Below the pieces are notes generated by a model, which saw nothing but the letters and a program-made list of their open reading frames with translations, did no database searches and was not told the origin of the DNA. From NCBI GenBank assembly GCA_026702745.1, contig JAPPBT010000066.1, positions 1-64,000 of the forward strand: DNA of 64,000 nt, in the 5' to 3' direction. This DNA is from Gemmatimonadota bacterium. Lineage in GTDB: Bacteria; JAAXHH01. The first letter of the stretch is position 1, and the number at the start of each line of letters is the position of its first letter. Shown here piece after piece: positions 1 through 8,199 of the stretch. Made by a program: the position numbers and the translations under genes.

Positions 1-119
1 CCGACGGCGCCTTTTTCGTCCGCGTTACCGTGGGGGACGTGGAAAAGCAGAAGACGCGCCGCTTCGATCTCGAACGGGGTATCGTGGAGATCGACGACCG
101 CGCGGCGCGCACCGGATAG
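1..119 (+). CDS. C-terminal end of an unidentified protein (partial)
   Basis: An open frame enters from the left edge and reads about 38 codons to a TAG stop at 117-119. The translation is charged and soluble-looking, ending in DDRAARTG. It shares the codon bias of the neighbouring genes, so it is probably the real tail of a gene whose body lies outside the window. The fragment is too short to assign to a family. Confidence 0.5.
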   Translation, partial: DGAFFVRVTVGDVEKQKTRRFDLERGIVEIDDRAARTG

Positions 120-197
120 GCGCCTCGACCCGCGGTCTGTGCCCGGCTTCACGGCGCAAGCCCGTTCCCGTCCACCTAATCAGTCGTTGGTCGACCT

Positions 198-1151
198 ATG
201 TCTGCCCCCGATCTGAAAACCGGACCAGCCCCGGTAAAACCCACCGATATCGTTCCGCCGGACCGGCTGAGCGAACTGCTGTGTCGACGCAACCTGCCGG
301 GCTTCGTTTTCCTGACCGGGCATCTGGCGGCCACCTTGCTCACCGGATTCCTGGTGTCGCTCTCCCTGGGCACCTGGTGGCTGGCGCCGGCCCTCCTAGC
401 CCATGGCGCCGTCGTGGTGCACTGGTTCGCGCCCTTCCATGAATGCTCCCACGGCACGGCCTTCAGAAGCGCGGCGATGAACCGGATCGTCGGCTGGATC
501 ACCGGCACCGGGCTGTTTCTCATCCCCGCGTACTTCCGCTACGAGCACCTGGCCCATCATTCCCACACGCAGATCACGGGGGACGACCCCGAGATGATCC
601 CCATGGCGGAAAGCCTGGGAGGCTATCTCTGGTACGCGACGGGGATTCCCTATTTCTACAGCAACCTGACCGCCCTGGTACGGATGCTCTTCGGGCGGTT
701 CAACGCGGTCGAGCGGAAGTTCCTGCCGCGGCGGGAACGGGGCAACGTGGTGATGGAGGCCTGGAGCATGGTCCTGGCCTACGGCGCGCTGGCGGCCGTT
801 TCGGTCTGGTTCGACACGATGGCCGTGGTCCTGTACTGGCTGGCGCCCCGGTTCCTGGGCGAGCCCGTCATGCGTCTCATCCGCATGTCCGAGCACACGG
901 GCTGCCCCCGCATCCGCCATATCCTGCTCAACACGCGCACCGTGCTGACCATCCCCCTGGTCCGGTGGCTGAACTGGAACAACGCGTACCACGCCGAACA
1001 CCACGCCATTCCTACCGTACCCTTCCATGCCCTGGGCGATCTGCACCGGATCATGGGCCCCCACTTCGAGGAAGTACGGCCGGGATACGTGAATACGCAA
1101 CTCCACCTGATGGCAAATGGGATGAAGAACAGCGCTGCGAAGGGCGGGTGA
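198..1151 (+). CDS. Fatty acid desaturase family membrane diiron enzyme
   Basis: This 317-residue protein carries the three histidine clusters of membrane fatty acid desaturases: HECSH at residues 81-85, HLAHHSH at 117-123 and HAEHH at about 265-269. Hydrophobic segments at about 35-75 and 100-112, and between boxes two and three, fit a four-helix inner-membrane enzyme. The family uses a diiron centre and O2 to desaturate or hydroxylate acyl chains, carotenoids or related lipids; the substrate cannot be told from sequence. The ATG at 198 has no strong Shine-Dalgarno sequence. The stop codon lies inside a 20-bp tandem repeat. The gene converges on the cupin/ferritin-like pair. Confidence 0.85.
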   Translation: MSAPDLKTGPAPVKPTDIVPPDRLSELLCRRNLPGFVFLTGHLAATLLTGFLVSLSLGTWWLAPALLAHGAVVVHWFAPFHECSHGTAFRSAAMNRIVGWITGTGLFLIPAYFRYEHLAHHSHTQITGDDPEMIPMAESLGGYLWYATGIPYFYSNLTALVRMLFGRFNAVERKFLPRRERGNVVMEAWSMVLAYGALAAVSVWFDTMAVVLYWLAPRFLGEPVMRLIRMSEHTGCPRIRHILLNTRTVLTIPLVRWLNWNNAYHAEHHAIPTVPFHALGDLHRIMGPHFEEVRPGYVNTQLHLMANGMKNSAAKGG

Positions 1152-1197
1152 CCGGCGCGAAGGGCGGCTGGCCGGCACGAAGGGCGGGTGACTGGTG
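1138..1197. repeat. 20-bp minisatellite, 3 copies, over the desaturase stop
   Basis: Three adjacent 20-bp units begin at 1138, 1158 and 1178, each starting CGAAGGGCGG and differing by a few bases. The first unit holds the TGA stop of the desaturase gene, so the array forms the 3' end of that gene and most of the gap to the convergent cupin gene. Confidence 0.8.
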
Positions 1198-1269
1198 GCT
1201 AGCCGTCGGCCGGTTCCGGGGAATCTCCTTTGGGCGTCAGAGGGTCAGCCGACACCAGGTCCGGAGGGC

Positions 1270-1638
1270 TCACTTCGGCGGCACGACGCACAGGAACCCG
1301 AGCGGTTCCTCGCCGATGCTTTCGAACTGGTGCTGTTCGTTGGGGGCGATGTATACCACGTCGCCCGGACCCACGTCGTGCACGTCCCACCCGATGAGCA
1401 CCTTCGCCCGCCCCCGGAGGATGTAGATGCCGTGGTCGTGGGGATGGCGGTCGAAGGATGACTGTCCGCCCGGTTCGATTTCGAAGTAGCGGACGGAGAA
1501 ATTGTTCGCCCCGTCGTCGGGACCGATGACCACCCGCACCGATCCGCCCACCGCCCCACCTTTGCTGTAGGGCTGCTTCTCCACGCCGGACCAGTCGTTC
1601 GCGCCTTGCTGTCCCTGGTGCTTATGGACGACACCCAT
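1270..1638 (-). CDS. Small cupin-domain protein
   Basis: A 122-residue single-domain cupin. Motif 1 is visible as HPHDHG (His65, His67, His69) followed by IYILRGRAKV, and motif 2 as GPGDVVYIAPNEQHQFE with His103. These histidines normally bind one metal ion (Fe, Mn, Zn or Ni) in a small beta-barrel. Members range from dioxygenases and isomerases to sensors, so no reaction is assigned. The ATG at 1638 follows a GAGAGG ribosome site. It lies 46 bases downstream of the ferritin-like gene on the same strand, so the two are probably co-transcribed, an association of two metalloproteins. Confidence 0.8.
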   Translation of the reverse strand: MGVVHKHQGQQGANDWSGVEKQPYSKGGAVGGSVRVVIGPDDGANNFSVRYFEIEPGGQSSFDRHPHDHGIYILRGRAKVLIGWDVHDVGPGDVVYIAPNEQHQFESIGEEPLGFLCVVPPK

Positions 1639-1684
1639 TTCAAGCCTCTCCCAAAGACGGGCTATTCACGATGTAGTGAACGGA

Positions 1685-2830
1685 TTACATGAAGTTCCGC
1701 ACGCCGCTGCCGTGCAGTTCCGATATGCGTTCGGCATCCTTGCGGTCGAATCCGATGGCCACCAGTTCGCGCACACGCTTGCTGTGCATCTCTTCGTAGA
1801 GACCCATCACCGCGTCCCGCCCCCGCGCCAGTTGCTCCGGGTGCGAGCCGCCGCCGGCCAGCGTCATCATGGCTTTCAGCACGAAGGGACTGGAACCGGA
1901 AGCCTGCTGAAGGAACAGGGTCCGTTCCTCGGCCGCCCGCATCAGATCGTCCTTTATCGACGGGTCCTGCTCGATGTGGTAGGCGAAATGGGATATGCCG
2001 TACCCGACGTGCCGGCCCTCGTCCTGGCGCGCCAGCTTGAAGGTACGGGCGGTCACCGGGTCAGGCGCGACCTGCTCCAGGAACATGAGGAGTTCCATGA
2101 AGGTCCCCTCGCCCAGGACGTGCATGAGAAAGGAACCGTTGGAGTAATCGTCCTGCGCCAGCAGGCTGCGCAGGGACCATTCGGTCGCGGCCGAGACGTA
2201 CTGCAGGCCGCCGCCGTTGGCGAGGGCGCGCTTGGTGAACACCTCCGCGTGCCGCGCCTCGTCCATGACCTGCGTGGCCAGGAAGAGGACCACTTCGGAG
2301 AACTGGGGATCGATGCGGTTCATGAACTTGGCGGGCAGGTACATGGCCAGGTATTCGTTCTGGATGAGGAAGGTCATGACCTGGCACACCGCCTGCTCCA
2401 GGTCGTCCGGCAATACGGGCAGGTCATCCCACGGGATGTCCGTCGTGGCGTCCCACTGCCCCGCCTTGCCCTGCTCGTACAGATCCGCGATGTTATCGGC
2501 CCAGACCAGCTTCTTTTCCCGGATGGCGAATCCGAAATCGGGCGTTCCGGGATCGACGACCGAACCCCGCTGCGCCAGGCCGTGTCCGTCGAGCGCCACT
2601 TCCGGCACTTCGCCCGCCCTGCCGACCTGGCAGTCCCGCATGAGGATGCCGCGGCCGTCCGCGGGTTTCACGCGGATGTCTCGGTCGGGCTCGCCCCAAT
2701 CGGTCGTATCGGGCAGTGGAATAGCGAAGTCGGAAGGTTTGTGCTCGTCGGGCTTGGATTCTTCGGACACGGGGTCTTCGGACACGGGGTCTTCGGACAC
2801 GGGGTCTTCGGACTTGTAGTTTTCGGACAT
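1685..2830 (-). CDS. Ferritin-like diiron protein (R2/AurF-like oxidase)
   Basis: A 381-residue protein with a ferritin-like four-helix diiron signature. Likely ligands are Glu159 (QNEY), Glu191/His194 (DEARH), Glu241 or Glu246 (GEGTFMELL) and Glu271/His274 (DEGRH). This E, ExxH, E, ExxH pattern is that of ribonucleotide reductase R2, R2-like ligand-binding oxidases and N-oxygenases of the AurF type. The region from about 150 to 300 is the core. The first 30 residues are a low-complexity acidic leader made of SEDPV repeats, encoded by a 15-bp DNA tandem repeat. A true R2 is unlikely because no R1 gene is adjacent; an oxidase or oxygenase role is more probable. It heads a two-gene unit with the cupin. 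Confidence 0.7.
   Translation of the reverse strand: MSENYKSEDPVSEDPVSEDPVSEESKPDEHKPSDFAIPLPDTTDWGEPDRDIRVKPADGRGILMRDCQVGRAGEVPEVALDGHGLAQRGSVVDPGTPDFGFAIREKKLVWADNIADLYEQGKAGQWDATTDIPWDDLPVLPDDLEQAVCQVMTFLIQNEYLAMYLPAKFMNRIDPQFSEVVLFLATQVMDEARHAEVFTKRALANGGGLQYVSAATEWSLRSLLAQDDYSNGSFLMHVLGEGTFMELLMFLEQVAPDPVTARTFKLARQDEGRHVGYGISHFAYHIEQDPSIKDDLMRAAEERTLFLQQASGSSPFVLKAMMTLAGGGSHPEQLARGRDAVMGLYEEMHSKRVRELVAIGFDRKDAERISELHGSGVRNFM
2761..2820. repeat. 15-bp in-frame minisatellite in the ferritin-like gene
   Basis: Three perfect 15-bp units (2761-2775, 2776-2790, 2791-2805) and one degenerate unit (2806-2820) encode the SEDPV pentapeptide repeats on the minus strand. The unit length is a multiple of three, so copy-number changes would keep the reading frame. 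Confidence 0.85.
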
Positions 2831-2936
2831 GTTCAGGCCTGTTCCCGAGCGAAAATTGACTTAATGATTCTCGGCAAGTATATGTATGATACTGGGTTTG
2901 CCGTTCGATGACAAGATGAAGGTAGAAAGGCGCATC

Positions 2937-5039
2937 ATGAATCTGTCGAGGCTCCGGGTGTTTCGTCTCTGGCGCGTGATGGCGAGGCGCTTCAGGCAGC
3001 GCCTGCACGCCAATATCGAGCGCATGCGGACGACCGACCAGGTCTTCGTGATCAGCGCCGCGGTACTGATCGGCGTGCTGGGCGCGGGAGGCGCCATCGC
3101 ATTCCGCGAACTGATCCTGTTCATCGAGTCCGTGGCCTGGGGCGGTGGATTGTCCGATCGTGTTTCGCTCACCACGCTGGCGGTGCTCACGGTGCCCACG
3201 GCCGGGGGCCTGATCGTGGGCATCCTGATCTACTTCAGCACCCGGGAAGCCCGCGGGCTGCCGGACGTCATGGAAGCCGTGGCCCTTCGCGGCGGACGCA
3301 TCAGACCCCGGGTCGCCGTGGAGACCTCGCTGGCTACCGCCATCAGCATCGGCACGGGGCTGTCGGTGGGCCGCGAAGGCCCCATCGCCCAGATCGGCGC
3401 CGCCATCGGCTCCACCTTTGGCCGGCTGTCGCACGTCAACGTCCATCGCATGCGGACCTTCGTGGGGTGCGGCGCGGCCGCGGGCATCGCGGCGACCTTC
3501 AACACGCCGATCGCCGGCGCGCTGTTCGCCCTCGAAGTCATCCTGGGAAATTTCTCCTTCAGCCGGTTCAGTCCCATCGTGATCTCTTCGGTGGTGGCTA
3601 CCGCCATATCCCGCTATTTTCTGGGCAACCAGCCGGCCATCATCGTGCCCCCGCACGGCGTGAACCACCCGCTCGAATTCGCCCTGTACGCCATACTGGG
3701 CATCCTGGCCGCTATCGTGGGCACCCTCTTCGTCCGGGCGTTATATGGCGTGGAGGACCTCTACGGAAAGGTGCCGCTTCCGGATTACCTGAAGCCCATG
3801 ACCGGCGGTCTGCTTGTCGGCGCCCTGGCCCTGCTCTATCCCCAGATCCTCGGGGTGGGATACGATACCATGGACCGGGTCCTGTTCTCCGAACTGGAGT
3901 GGCAGTTTCTGCTCATCCTGGTCTTCATGAAAATCGCCGCCACGTCCTTTTCCCTGGGATCGGGCGCCTCGGGCGGCGTGATTGCCCCCTCCCTGTTCGT
4001 CGGTTGCATGCTGGGCGGTGCTTACGGCGCCCTGGTCAACCACCTGCTGCCCGGAACGAGCGCATCCGGGGGCGCATACGCGCTGGTGGCCATGGGTGCA
4101 CTGGTTTCTTCGACCATCCGGACCCCCATGACGTCGATACTGATGATCTTCGAAATGACCGGCAACTACGAACTGATCCTGCCGCTGGCGATATCCGTCA
4201 TCGTCAGTACGGCACTGTCCGCCTACCTGCTCAAGCCTTCCGTATACACAATGCGCCTCCTTAGGAGAAACGTGGACCTGGAAAAGGGCGAGGAGACGAA
4301 CATCCTCAGATCGTTGAACGTGGGGCAGGCCCGGGCGGGCTCGTTCGAGACGATACCGCCCCAGGCGCCGCTCGACGACCTGATGTCCCGCCTGGCCGAG
4401 AGTACGGACACGGAGTTTTACATCACGGACGATGCGGAGCGTTACCAGGGCACGGTCACATTCGACCGCATCCGAAGTCTCGTCGCGTACGGTGAGGATC
4501 TCGAAGGCGTCGTCGTGGCCCACGACATCGCCCAGTTCGACCTGCCGACGGTCACCGACGGCGACACGCTGGACCGGGTCATGCTGCTCTTCGGTAGGCA
4601 CCAGGTGAACGCCTTTCCCGTCGTCGATCCGGACTCGGGCCGCCTGGTCGGCGTCATCAGCCGCGAGCACGTCATGGACGCCTATAACCGGGAGACGGCC
4701 AGACGGGACCTGGCCGGTGAATTCGGGAGCATGGTCGACACGCTGAGCGAAGGACGGGTCGTACAGCTGGGGGACGACTACGCCATGGTCGAAATCAACG
4801 CGCCCCGGCAGTTCACGGGCCGTAGCATCCGGCGCCTTCAGATCCGCAGCCGGCACGGGGTTCAGATCCTGCTCATCAGGAAACGGGAGCACCGGGCCGG
4901 CCAGGCGAACCAGGCAGAACAATCCGACCGGGACGGCCAGGCGCACTTCGTCCCTGAACCGGACTATGTGATCCGGGAGGAAGACGTCCTGCTCGTCGCC
5001 GGAGAACGCGACTGTATAGAACGTATCGTTAACCTGTAA
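2937..5039 (+). CDS. ClC-family chloride channel/antiporter with CBS and TrkA-C domains
   Basis: About 700 residues. The membrane part has the ClC hallmarks GREGP (in GTGLSVGREGPIAQIG) and GSGASGGVIAPSLF, which build the chloride-selectivity sites, within some ten or more hydrophobic segments. A pair of CBS domains follows at roughly residues 450-590 and usually senses nucleotides. A TrkA-C/RCK_C-type domain ends the protein. The ATG at 2937 has a GAAAGG site six bases upstream and is preferred; ATGs at 2886 and 2916 are also in frame. The Glu of GREGP is present, as in proton-coupled antiporters, so Cl-/H+ exchange is possible. It stands alone, divergent from the ferritin-like gene. Confidence 0.9.
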   Translation: MNLSRLRVFRLWRVMARRFRQRLHANIERMRTTDQVFVISAAVLIGVLGAGGAIAFRELILFIESVAWGGGLSDRVSLTTLAVLTVPTAGGLIVGILIYFSTREARGLPDVMEAVALRGGRIRPRVAVETSLATAISIGTGLSVGREGPIAQIGAAIGSTFGRLSHVNVHRMRTFVGCGAAAGIAATFNTPIAGALFALEVILGNFSFSRFSPIVISSVVATAISRYFLGNQPAIIVPPHGVNHPLEFALYAILGILAAIVGTLFVRALYGVEDLYGKVPLPDYLKPMTGGLLVGALALLYPQILGVGYDTMDRVLFSELEWQFLLILVFMKIAATSFSLGSGASGGVIAPSLFVGCMLGGAYGALVNHLLPGTSASGGAYALVAMGALVSSTIRTPMTSILMIFEMTGNYELILPLAISVIVSTALSAYLLKPSVYTMRLLRRNVDLEKGEETNILRSLNVGQARAGSFETIPPQAPLDDLMSRLAESTDTEFYITDDAERYQGTVTFDRIRSLVAYGEDLEGVVVAHDIAQFDLPTVTDGDTLDRVMLLFGRHQVNAFPVVDPDSGRLVGVISREHVMDAYNRETARRDLAGEFGSMVDTLSEGRVVQLGDDYAMVEINAPRQFTGRSIRRLQIRSRHGVQILLIRKREHRAGQANQAEQSDRDGQAHFVPEPDYVIREEDVLLVAGERDCIERIVNL

Positions 5040-5046
5040 TATCTAC

Positions 5047-5075
5047 TTGACAAATGTTTAGTTAGACAGTATATT
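5047..5075 (+). promoter_or_regulatory. Sigma-70-type promoter for the porin pair
   Basis: A perfect -35 box TTGACA at 5047-5052 and a near-consensus -10 box TATATT at 5070-5075 are separated by 17 bases. The site lies about 90 bases upstream of the first porin start, in an AT-rich gap after the ClC gene. It is one of the best promoter matches in the window, fitting an abundant outer-membrane protein. Confidence 0.7.
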
Positions 5076-5167
5076 AGTGGGCTGTATTGTATCGATCGTA
5101 TTAGCTCGATGAATCGTTGACATCAAGAGGTTCCTTATATACCACATCACATCATGGGAGCGCGAAA

Positions 5168-6262
5168 ATGGGTACCTTTTTGTTACGCAGATTCCCCGCC
5201 TGGCTGACGGTCCTGATGCTCGCGGCGATCCCGGCCGCCGCCCAGGAGAATGGAGATTCGACCGTTTCCAGCCTGGTCGAAATCTCGGGGTTCGTCGACG
5301 CCAGTTACACCTACTCCAATCTTGACGATGCGAACACCTTCGGTCTCGATCAGGTGGAGATCGATCTGTCGAGGAACCTGGGCGATATCGGCTCGTTGCG
5401 TGCGGACCTGGAATGGGTGAGCGACGGCGAAGGCGGGTTCACCCTCGACGCGGAGCAGGGGTACGTGACCCTGGATCTCGGCCTGGGCCGCAGTGAGGGA
5501 AACTATCCGACGCTCACGTTCGGCAAGTTCAACGCGCCCATCGGGTTCGAGCTTCTGGACGCGCCGGACATGTACCAGTACTCCCACGCGCTGGTCTTCG
5601 ATCTGGGACTGCCCACCAACCTCACCGGCGCCATGCTGTCCATGGACCTGGGCGGCGGTATCGACGTGTTGGTCCACCTGTCCAACGGATGGGACCGGAA
5701 TGTCGACGAAAATACCAACAAGATGATCGGTGGCAGACTCGGTTACAGCCACGAGGATATGGGCGGGATCGGCTTCTCAGCCATGCGTGGCGACGAATCG
5801 GGCTTCACGGGAAACCTGACAGTCTACGACATCGACCTGACCCTGACGCCGACGCCGGGACTCCTCATAGGCGGGGAGTTCAACAACGGCCGGACGGACC
5901 TGGACGAGGCACTCAAGCAGGAATCCAGCTGGAACGGCTACATGGTCATGGCTCACTTCAGTGTGAACGACGTCATGGGGATTACCGGACGATACGACTA
6001 CTTCACTAGAGAGGTCGAAAGCAATTATCCGAGTTTTCGGGTTGCGGCGCGTCGCAGCGGAGCGCAGGACCACCCGGTCAGACTGGAAGAAACCCGCCAG
6101 GCCCTCACCATCGCCCCGACGTTCGCGCTGACCGACGGCCTGGGGTTCCTCATGGAACTCCGCCGGGATTTCTCCGACGATGAGATTTTCGGGGATCCGG
6201 AAGACGGCACATTAGAGAAGTCGATGGTCAATTTCGCCTTCGAGATGACCTATTCGTTCTGA
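5168..6262 (+). CDS. OmpL-like beta-barrel porin, copy 1
   Basis: A 364-residue exported protein with a classic signal peptide (MGTFLLRRFPAWLTVLMLAAIPAAAQ). The mature part has alternating hydrophobic and polar residues ending in a terminal Phe (MTYSF), as expected for a BamA-recognised outer-membrane barrel. The stretch FGKFNAPIGFELLDAPDMYQ resembles the putative beta-barrel porin-2 (OmpL-like) family. It should act as a passive or substrate-specific channel; the substrate is unknown. The start at ATG 5168 is chosen because it opens directly onto the signal peptide and follows a GGGAG site. It is highly similar to the next gene and probably shares its promoter at 5047. Confidence 0.8.
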   Translation: MGTFLLRRFPAWLTVLMLAAIPAAAQENGDSTVSSLVEISGFVDASYTYSNLDDANTFGLDQVEIDLSRNLGDIGSLRADLEWVSDGEGGFTLDAEQGYVTLDLGLGRSEGNYPTLTFGKFNAPIGFELLDAPDMYQYSHALVFDLGLPTNLTGAMLSMDLGGGIDVLVHLSNGWDRNVDENTNKMIGGRLGYSHEDMGGIGFSAMRGDESGFTGNLTVYDIDLTLTPTPGLLIGGEFNNGRTDLDEALKQESSWNGYMVMAHFSVNDVMGITGRYDYFTREVESNYPSFRVAARRSGAQDHPVRLEETRQALTIAPTFALTDGLGFLMELRRDFSDDEIFGDPEDGTLEKSMVNFAFEMTYSF

Positions 6263-6310
6263 GTCGAAACGGATCCGCAGGTTTTGCCATCCCATCATGG
6301 GATCATGAAA

Positions 6311-7420
6311 ATGGGTACCTTTGTGTTACGCAGATTCCACGTCTTGCTGACGGTCCTGATGCTCGCCGCCTTCCCGGCCGCCGCGCAGGAAAACGGCGGG
6401 GATGACATGGAGACGGAAGGCGGTGGCACCGCCATCTCCGGCCTGGTCGAAATCTCGGGGTTCGTAGACGCCAGCTACACCTACAACAGTACGGATGATG
6501 CAAACTCATTCGGCCTCGACCAGGTGGAGATCGATCTCTCGAGGAACCTGGGCGATATCGGCTCGTTGCGCACGGATCTGGAGTGGGTGAGTGACGGCGA
6601 GGGCGGGTTCACCCTCGACGCCGAACAGGGGTACGTGACCCTGGATCTCGGGCTGGGCCGCGGGGAGGGGAACTACCCGACCCTGACCTTCGGTAAGTTC
6701 AACGCGCCCATCGGGTTCGAACTCCTGGACGCCCCGGACATGTACCAGTATTCCCACTCGCTGGTCTTCAATAATGGACTGCCCACCAATCTGACCGGCG
6801 CCATGCTGTCCATGGACTTGGGAGGAGGTTTCGACGTGGTGGTTCACCTTACGAACGGATGGGACCAGAACGTCGACACCAATACCAACAAGATGATCGG
6901 CGGCAGACTCGGATATAGCCATGACGATATGGGCGGCATCGGCTTCTCGGCGATGCGCGGCGACCACGAGGACCCGGTATACGGCTCGGACTTCGTACTG
7001 GTCAGCAATCTGACCGTATACGACATCGATCTGACCCTGACGCCGATCCCGAGATTCATCATCGGAGGGGAGTACAACAACGGTAAAAAAGAACTGGCTG
7101 TGTCTGAAACAGTACTCAACTGGAACGGCTACTTGGTGATGGCGCACTACCGTCTGACCGACGTCATGGGGTTAACGGGCAGGTACGACTATTTCAACAC
7201 CTACTCCACCATTACGACACGAGGGGGCAGAATGAACGTTTTTTCAATAACCCGTCAGGCCCTCACCATAGCACCGACGTTCGCGCTGACCGACGGCCTG
7301 GGGTTCCTCATGGAACTCCGCCGGGATTTCTCCTTCTATGAGCGCGATAAGGGTTCCGGCGAACGTGAGGATGAGGAGTCGATGGTCAATTTCGCCTTCG
7401 AGATGACCTATTCGTTCTGA
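6311..7420 (+). CDS. OmpL-like beta-barrel porin, copy 2
   Basis: A 369-residue paralogue of the preceding porin, 48 bases downstream and probably co-transcribed. The signal peptide, the long N-terminal part and the C-terminal MTYSF are nearly identical to copy 1. The differences concentrate in an insertion after the signal peptide (GGDDMETEGGG) and in the parts that would form later strands and loops, such as around residues 220-310. The start at ATG 6311 matches copy 1 by DNA alignment; ATG 6305 is also possible. The pattern fits recent tandem duplication with loop diversification, which could change solute preference or antigenicity. Confidence 0.8.
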   Translation: MGTFVLRRFHVLLTVLMLAAFPAAAQENGGDDMETEGGGTAISGLVEISGFVDASYTYNSTDDANSFGLDQVEIDLSRNLGDIGSLRTDLEWVSDGEGGFTLDAEQGYVTLDLGLGRGEGNYPTLTFGKFNAPIGFELLDAPDMYQYSHSLVFNNGLPTNLTGAMLSMDLGGGFDVVVHLTNGWDQNVDTNTNKMIGGRLGYSHDDMGGIGFSAMRGDHEDPVYGSDFVLVSNLTVYDIDLTLTPIPRFIIGGEYNNGKKELAVSETVLNWNGYLVMAHYRLTDVMGLTGRYDYFNTYSTITTRGGRMNVFSITRQALTIAPTFALTDGLGFLMELRRDFSFYERDKGSGEREDEESMVNFAFEMTYSF

Positions 7421-7430
7421 TCCGGACGAT

Positions 7431-7475
7431 CCGCCTGGTCCGCCTGGTCCCGCCCGGTCCGTCCGGTCCGCCCTA
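7431..7475. repeat. Imperfect 9-bp GC-rich repeat after porin 2
   Basis: The gap between the convergent porin 2 and TsaC-type genes holds several imperfect CCGCCTGGT/CCGTCCGGT units. The same CCGG/GGTCC-type core recurs in other minisatellites of this window. No clear hairpin with a T tract is seen. Confidence 0.55.
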
Positions 7476-7532
7476 CCTGAAAGGTTTGATACCTCCGCCC
7501 CGGACTGAACGGGACGACTCCTCGGGACCGCT

Positions 7533-8165
7533 TCAGTACAGATCGGCTTCGCCGGCACTCGCCCGCAGGATCTCGGGCTCCTCGCCGGTCAGATCGACCA
7601 CCGTGGACGGCTCCGGAACAATGACGCCGCCGTCCACGATGACGTCCACGACCTTGCCGTACCGGGCCGCGATGGAATCGGCGTCGTTCATATCGCTTCC
7701 GTTAGCTGAGGCCTCAATACCGGAAGGCGCGATGCTGGTACTCAGCACGGGCCGGCCGAGCGCCTGCACGATTTCGAGGCATATCCGGTTGTCCGGCACC
7801 CGGATACCCACCGTCCGGCGCTTGCCGATCATGAACTTCGGCACGTCTCTCGAGGCCTCCAGAATGAAGGTGTAGGGGCCGGGCAGCAGGCGCTTCATCA
7901 TGCGGTAGGCCGCGTTGGAGATGTTCTTCGCGTACCGTGCGAGATCCTTCAGATCCGAACAGACGAAACTGAGCGGCTTCCCGGCGGGAGCTTGCTTGAT
8001 CTGGTAGATCCGGTTGATGGCCTTGCGGTTGAAGATATCGCAGCCCAGTCCGTAGACCGTGTCGGTCGGATACACGATCACGCCACCCCGATGCAGGGCT
8101 TCGACGACCCGGTCGACATGCCGTTTCTGGGGATGTTCGGGATGGAGTTGGAGGATAGCGGCCAT
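7533..8165 (-). CDS. L-threonylcarbamoyladenylate synthase family (TsaC/Sua5/YciO)
   Basis: A 210-residue YrdC-fold protein. The family motif YPTDTVYGLGCD is at residues 33-44 and KxxPxGKPLSF-type residues follow (QAPAGKPLSFVC). SxPPSG-like residues appear as STSIAPSG. TsaC makes threonylcarbamoyl-AMP from threonine, bicarbonate and ATP for the t6A37 modification of ANN-decoding tRNAs. The length and motif variants also allow the YciO subgroup, which may not do this as the main job. It is the last gene of a minus-strand set behind the threonine aldolase, so both products act on threonine. Confidence 0.85.
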   Translation of the reverse strand: MAAILQLHPEHPQKRHVDRVVEALHRGGVIVYPTDTVYGLGCDIFNRKAINRIYQIKQAPAGKPLSFVCSDLKDLARYAKNISNAAYRMMKRLLPGPYTFILEASRDVPKFMIGKRRTVGIRVPDNRICLEIVQALGRPVLSTSIAPSGIEASANGSDMNDADSIAARYGKVVDVIVDGGVIVPEPSTVVDLTGEEPEILRASAGEADLY

Positions 8166-8199
8166 GGCGGGTCGGGAATCGCTGGTCGGGAATCGCTGG

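Noticed and set aside
396-1178. Long minus-strand ORF opposite the desaturase
   Set aside because: It is the antisense shadow of a clearly coding gene, with His/Arg/Gly-rich low-quality translation. Many similar ORFs elsewhere were dropped for the same reason.
1685-2830. Ribonucleotide reductase R2 subunit
   Set aside because: The diiron ligands fit, but no R1 gene is adjacent, the radical Tyr context is not evident and the N-terminal leader is atypical.
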